64,000 nt of DNA from Salminus brasiliensis. Lineage: Eukaryota > Chordata > Actinopteri > Characiformes > Bryconidae. Position 1 is the stretch's first letter; each line of letters starts with the position of its first letter. The position numbers and the translations under genes were made by a program. Positions 61,454 to 64,000 of the stretch are shown piece after piece. The notes under the pieces are model-generated. The model made no database searches. It had not been told where the DNA came from and was given only the letters and a program-made list of their open reading frames with translations. The DNA is taken from assembly GCF_030463535.1 (NCBI RefSeq), contig NC_132899.1, positions 16,153,490 through 16,217,489 of the forward strand, given 5' to 3'.

Positions 61454-61458
<5 letters not shown>
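56061..61458. other. Gene-free DNA with candidate conserved elements
   Basis: No gene was found on either strand. The stretch at 56735-56900 and another at 60960-61140 are complex and non-repetitive. A repeat fragment is at 58205-58310. The remainder is AT-rich and unremarkable. Confidence 0.3.

Positions 61459-61505
<47 letters not shown>
61459..61505. repeat. (GA)n microsatellite
   Basis: About 23 GA units end 46 nt before the small ATG-initiated frame at 61551. Confidence 0.9.
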
Positions 61506-61507
<2 letters not shown>

Positions 61508-62924
61508 TTTCCACTGAAATCTCCTGTGCCTCTGTCTGCCAGTCATAGCCATGGGCCACTGGAGGTGGAGCAAGCAGACCAAAGAGCAGAGGAAGGGGGC
61601 TGAGACTTCAGATATGGCCGGTAGCCTACACGTCAGTGGGGTATTGTCTGCAGTGAGCCTAGAGAGTGCAGTTTAGCCCAGAGCCCTGCAAATCACAAGC
61701 CTGGCCATCTACTGCCTGCCTACCAGCTGTTAGGGAGGAGCTACTGATGGACTTTTTTTTATCACAATAATATCAACATGATAGCAGTATTGCAATGACA
61801 GAATGACTAGCCTTTCTTACACTCTCCATTTCTTTCTAAATCTTCTGTTTCCCATTTTTGAGAAAGGCTTTGATTAAAATTTGTGGAAACTACCCAGGCC
61901 CTGAGACTGGGGTTCTTAAAAACGGGGTTCTTAAATTGTTCTTGACTCGGAACAACCTCTAAATAGAAAAAGATATTTTTACTGTGTGTAAATTTTTATG
62001 TTTCTTCACACCCACATGCTTCATTTACAAGAATGGTCCTTTAATGTGTTCACTGAAATGTTCCATAGAGAGTAAAAAATGTTCTTCAATGATTTCTCCA
62101 AAGAACCCTTCATTGTTGCATTTAGCACATTTTTCACCTATATTAAAGATGCTCCAACAAGGCCTCTGCAGTCTGATAGACACAAAAGCGAATCACAGAG
62201 GCAGACAACTGCTGCATGATCATTGCCTGGATTCATCACTGGCCCTCAGCCAATACTGCTTTCAAACTTTACTTTTATTTCAATATAACCAACACAGGTT
62301 AGCCTGTTGAACGTGCATTCCTTTTCTGTCCAGAGTGTATTTCCATAAATAGAACTTGACTTAAAATATAAATAAACAATAAAATAAAATAAGAGTGAGG
62401 TTCAAGCCTCACTCATTCCACTGACTGACCAGATGCCATTTTTGACTAAATGTTAAAAACCTTCACAGTTCAGCAGAGACAGTGGGCATCTCACTGAGGG
62501 ACAGCACCTACTCCAGAGTACATACATCTTCTTGCTTGGCTTAGCTGAAGCAAATAAAAAGTTATTTTTAGGTTGTTGCTAATAATAAAATTCATAACCT
62601 ATTTCAGCCCTATGAAGAACAGAAATAATAATCTACACAAATAATAAGTTGATGGTTATCTAATATTTTAGGTGTAAATTAGATTAAAATGTTAATCTTA
62701 AAATACAAGTATAATGTCGAGTTTACTCAAATAATAAGGAAAAACGTGAATTAGTGGTTAATACATCGGTCAATTTATGACTTTACAAAAAAAGGATGTC
62801 ATTTAGAAAATGATGGCATTGGTAAAGAAGCAACCAGCGGGAACTAAAAACTGTGGATTTAACATGCCAAGTCTGGGTCAGGAATCAGATTTGACAAAGA
62901 TTATTAAATGTGGTATTTTTCTCG

Positions 62925-62948
62925 TTATTATTATTATTATTATTATTA
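62925..62948. repeat. (ATT)n microsatellite
   Basis: This is a short run of about eight ATT units. Confidence 0.8.
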
Positions 62949-64000
62949 CTACTATTAGGAGTTATCGGACACGACCGCTTGGTACATCTAAAAAATCCCC
63001 GTATGTCTAGCTTATATAAATCCCGTTTGTGTTGTGAAAATGCGATTCACAGTCGTTTAGCCTCTCTGTGGTAAACGTTACGTCTTTTGCAGCAAATTCC
63101 ACATGATGAGGAGCAATGAAGATCAGTGTGTGCTTTGAACAACTTAACTGGCCATAAAACTAATGCATGCCCACGAATAACGAGGTAGGATGACTGCTAA
63201 ACTGAATTGGACTGGATTGGATTACTGTTTCTTATTCGTCTAAATTGGCAACGCTGTGTGAAAACGACTACATTTAAGGTATTACGAGCCAAATCATGGG
63301 GGAATACTGTCCTAAACGTGTGAGAAATGTGAGGAAACTAAGACGAAAGTCCAGTAATATGCTCGGATCTCACTGATGACATTCGAGTTTCCCAAAATAA
63401 CCGAAGCGTAGAGCAATGCTAACTCTTTATCTGTAGCCAAACACTTCTGCAACATGGAGCTTTTTCTTCGTTTTACAGTGTGCATTTCTCACACATCTAG
63501 GCTACATTAACAGCCTGTTGGTCTTTTTTGTAAGTTTGCAGACTAAATCATATATGTATTTAAACCTCATGAACTGTAGCAGGAGAAACAGGAGAACATT
63601 AATTAACATTAATGGCGAAGCTCTTTAATATGCGACACATTTGTATTGATTGAGGATCAGTGCCATCAACCAGCTGGACAGTGTTATAGATAGACAAGGA
63701 CAAATACTTTAAAATAAAAATAAAAGCACAATAAAGCTGCAAATGAAGGACGCTGTTCAATGCAATGGCGGCTCCACTTTCCCCCTCGTTGGACTCCATT
63801 ATATTCATTTGCAGGCTGAACATGTAGCTGCCGCAGGGGGGCGAGCGAGGCCTCAGCCCGGAGAACAGGGCTTGCTGCCGGACGAGGTGGCAGCAAAAAG
63901 AAAGACTGTTTCGCGTAGTTTAGTTATAAAAGCTTTTATAAAACCTCAAATAATCTAACGGTTCAAGTGTTACAGACCAAGACCATGGGCCCATAGTGTC
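62949..64000. other. Right edge, no gene supported
   Basis: A GC-richer patch at 63825-63895 carries short open frames on both strands without recognisable domains or splice context. It may belong to a feature beyond the edge. Confidence 0.25.

Overview
The window is vertebrate nuclear DNA, most likely from a ray-finned fish. The reasons are intron-rich genes, teleost-type Tc1, hAT-like and Harbinger-like repeats, tRNA-derived SINEs, and long CA and TA microsatellites. Gene order is that of human chromosome 17q25 genes. The SINE and MITE types suggest an otophysan such as a tetra or catfish, but that is only an inference.

Layout. 1-2.6 kb: the 5' part of MTNAP1 (C17orf80) on the minus strand, running off the left edge. 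It is head to head with VCF1/FAM104A on the plus strand (coding 3818-4955, 3' UTR to about 7.04 kb). 7.0-8.9 kb: a repeat-rich spacer with one MITE nested in another. 8949-13614: TEPSIN (minus), rebuilt as 13 coding exons and 585 codons. 13.6-14.5 kb: an apparently shared promoter. 14512-15902: NDUFAF8 (plus), 3 exons and 70 codons with both CX9C motifs intact. 16-18.8 kb: a convergent spacer. 21299-43561: SLC38A10 (minus), 17 coding exons in the main form (1089 codons) plus one alternative exon. 43.6-64 kb: upstream of SLC38A10, with no gene I can support; it holds microsatellites, SINE/MITE copies, a long TA palindrome and some stretches that look like conserved non-coding DNA.

Roles (from family knowledge). 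MTNAP1 is linked to the mitochondrial nucleoid, VCF1 is a VCP/p97 cofactor, tepsin is an accessory protein of the AP-4 adaptor at the trans-Golgi, NDUFAF8 helps assemble respiratory complex I, and SLC38A10 is an amino-acid transporter of the SNAT family with a very long cytosolic tail. They are neighbours, not an operon or pathway.

Most interesting: SLC38A10 has two tandem, homologous 125-nt exons of identical phase that encode alternative versions of the segment entering transmembrane helix 6. One gives a CQS motif and the other a SNAT-like CHP motif just before the shared VLP sequence. Using both or neither breaks the frame, so they should be mutually exclusive. The next exon's splice acceptor is preceded by a long (TG)n-T(42) tract in the same order as the CFTR exon 9 tract. 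A 21-nt frame-preserving microexon is also likely in the cytosolic tail. All exon borders were read by eye from splice consensus, reading frame and remembered homologues; no alignment was run.
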